The notes beneath the pieces were generated by a model. That model did no database searches. It was not told the origin of the DNA and saw only the letters and a program-made list of their open reading frames with translations. Positions 22,771 through 22,789 of a stretch of DNA of 22,789 nt are shown here, one piece after another (position 1 is the first letter of the stretch; each line of letters begins with the position of its first letter). Source of the DNA: Candidatus Fermentibacterota bacterium. Lineage in GTDB: Bacteria; Fermentibacterota; Fermentibacteria; Fermentibacterales; JCC-6. The stretch covers positions 1 to 22,789 of the forward strand of contig JAUWJE010000002.1 in the NCBI GenBank assembly GCA_030607835.1, written 5' to 3'. Position numbers and translations under genes: made by a program.

Positions 22771-22789
22771 GGAGAATATGTAATTCTGG
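22767..22789 (+). CDS. Start of a further gene, cut by the window edge
   Basis: An ATG at 22767 overlaps the preceding TGA stop (ATGA) and opens a frame reading MRRICNS before the window ends. A GGAGAGG-like Shine-Dalgarno lies just upstream (22756-22762). The overlap pattern matches other gene junctions here, so coupling to ispH is likely, but the product cannot be identified from seven residues. Confidence 0.45.

Overview
The window is bacterial chromosomal DNA of moderate GC. RecG, UvrB, Lon, Xer and IspH are all bacterial in type. The phenylalanyl-tRNA synthetase subunits are archaeal in type, and several exported proteins (an Asp-box protein, a LecA-like lipoprotein, LysM, PEGA/TonB and caspase-like proteins) have the look of uncultivated lineages near the FCB group. 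A candidate phylum such as Fermentibacterota is my guess; a spirochaete is an alternative, because spirochaetes also carry archaeal-type PheRS. The taxonomy is inference only. No rRNA, tRNA, CRISPR array or insertion sequence was seen, and no gene-free stretch exceeds 300 bases.

Layout. At 1-1143, two genes read leftward: an exported Asp-box protein cut by the window edge, and a small TPR protein. A divergent intergenic region (1144-1385) carries a run of 22-bp-period imperfect palindromes just upstream of recG. From 1386 to the right end every gene reads rightward, with tight spacing or overlaps. Block 1 (1386-9145) is recG, a possible 54-residue small gene, a large TPR/transmembrane/PEGA/TonB-C protein, hsp20, lon (broken by one in-frame TAA) and a lipoprotein. 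Block 2 starts at a good sigma70-type promoter (9164-9192). It contains a LysM envelope protein, a protein with three ribosomal-L7/L12-CTD-like domains, a Xer tyrosine recombinase, an unknown protein, an exported caspase-fold protease, pheS, pheT and uvrB. After a 94-bp gap come an IspH protein fused to a UbiA-like membrane domain and the start of a further gene.

How the genes fit together. Hsp20 and Lon are a natural proteostasis pair. RecG, UvrB and Xer cover DNA repair and chromosome resolution. PheS and PheT form one enzyme. The LysM, lipoprotein, PEGA/TonB and caspase-like products all look exported or membrane-anchored. The IspH-UbiA-like fusion would place the last step of isoprenoid precursor synthesis on the membrane.

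The most notable points are the single in-frame stop in an otherwise intact lon, the IspH-UbiA-like fusion whose first Asp-rich motif is missing, the exported caspase-like protein with an EF-hand loop and zinc ribbon, the triple L7/L12-like protein, and the palindromic repeats before recG.
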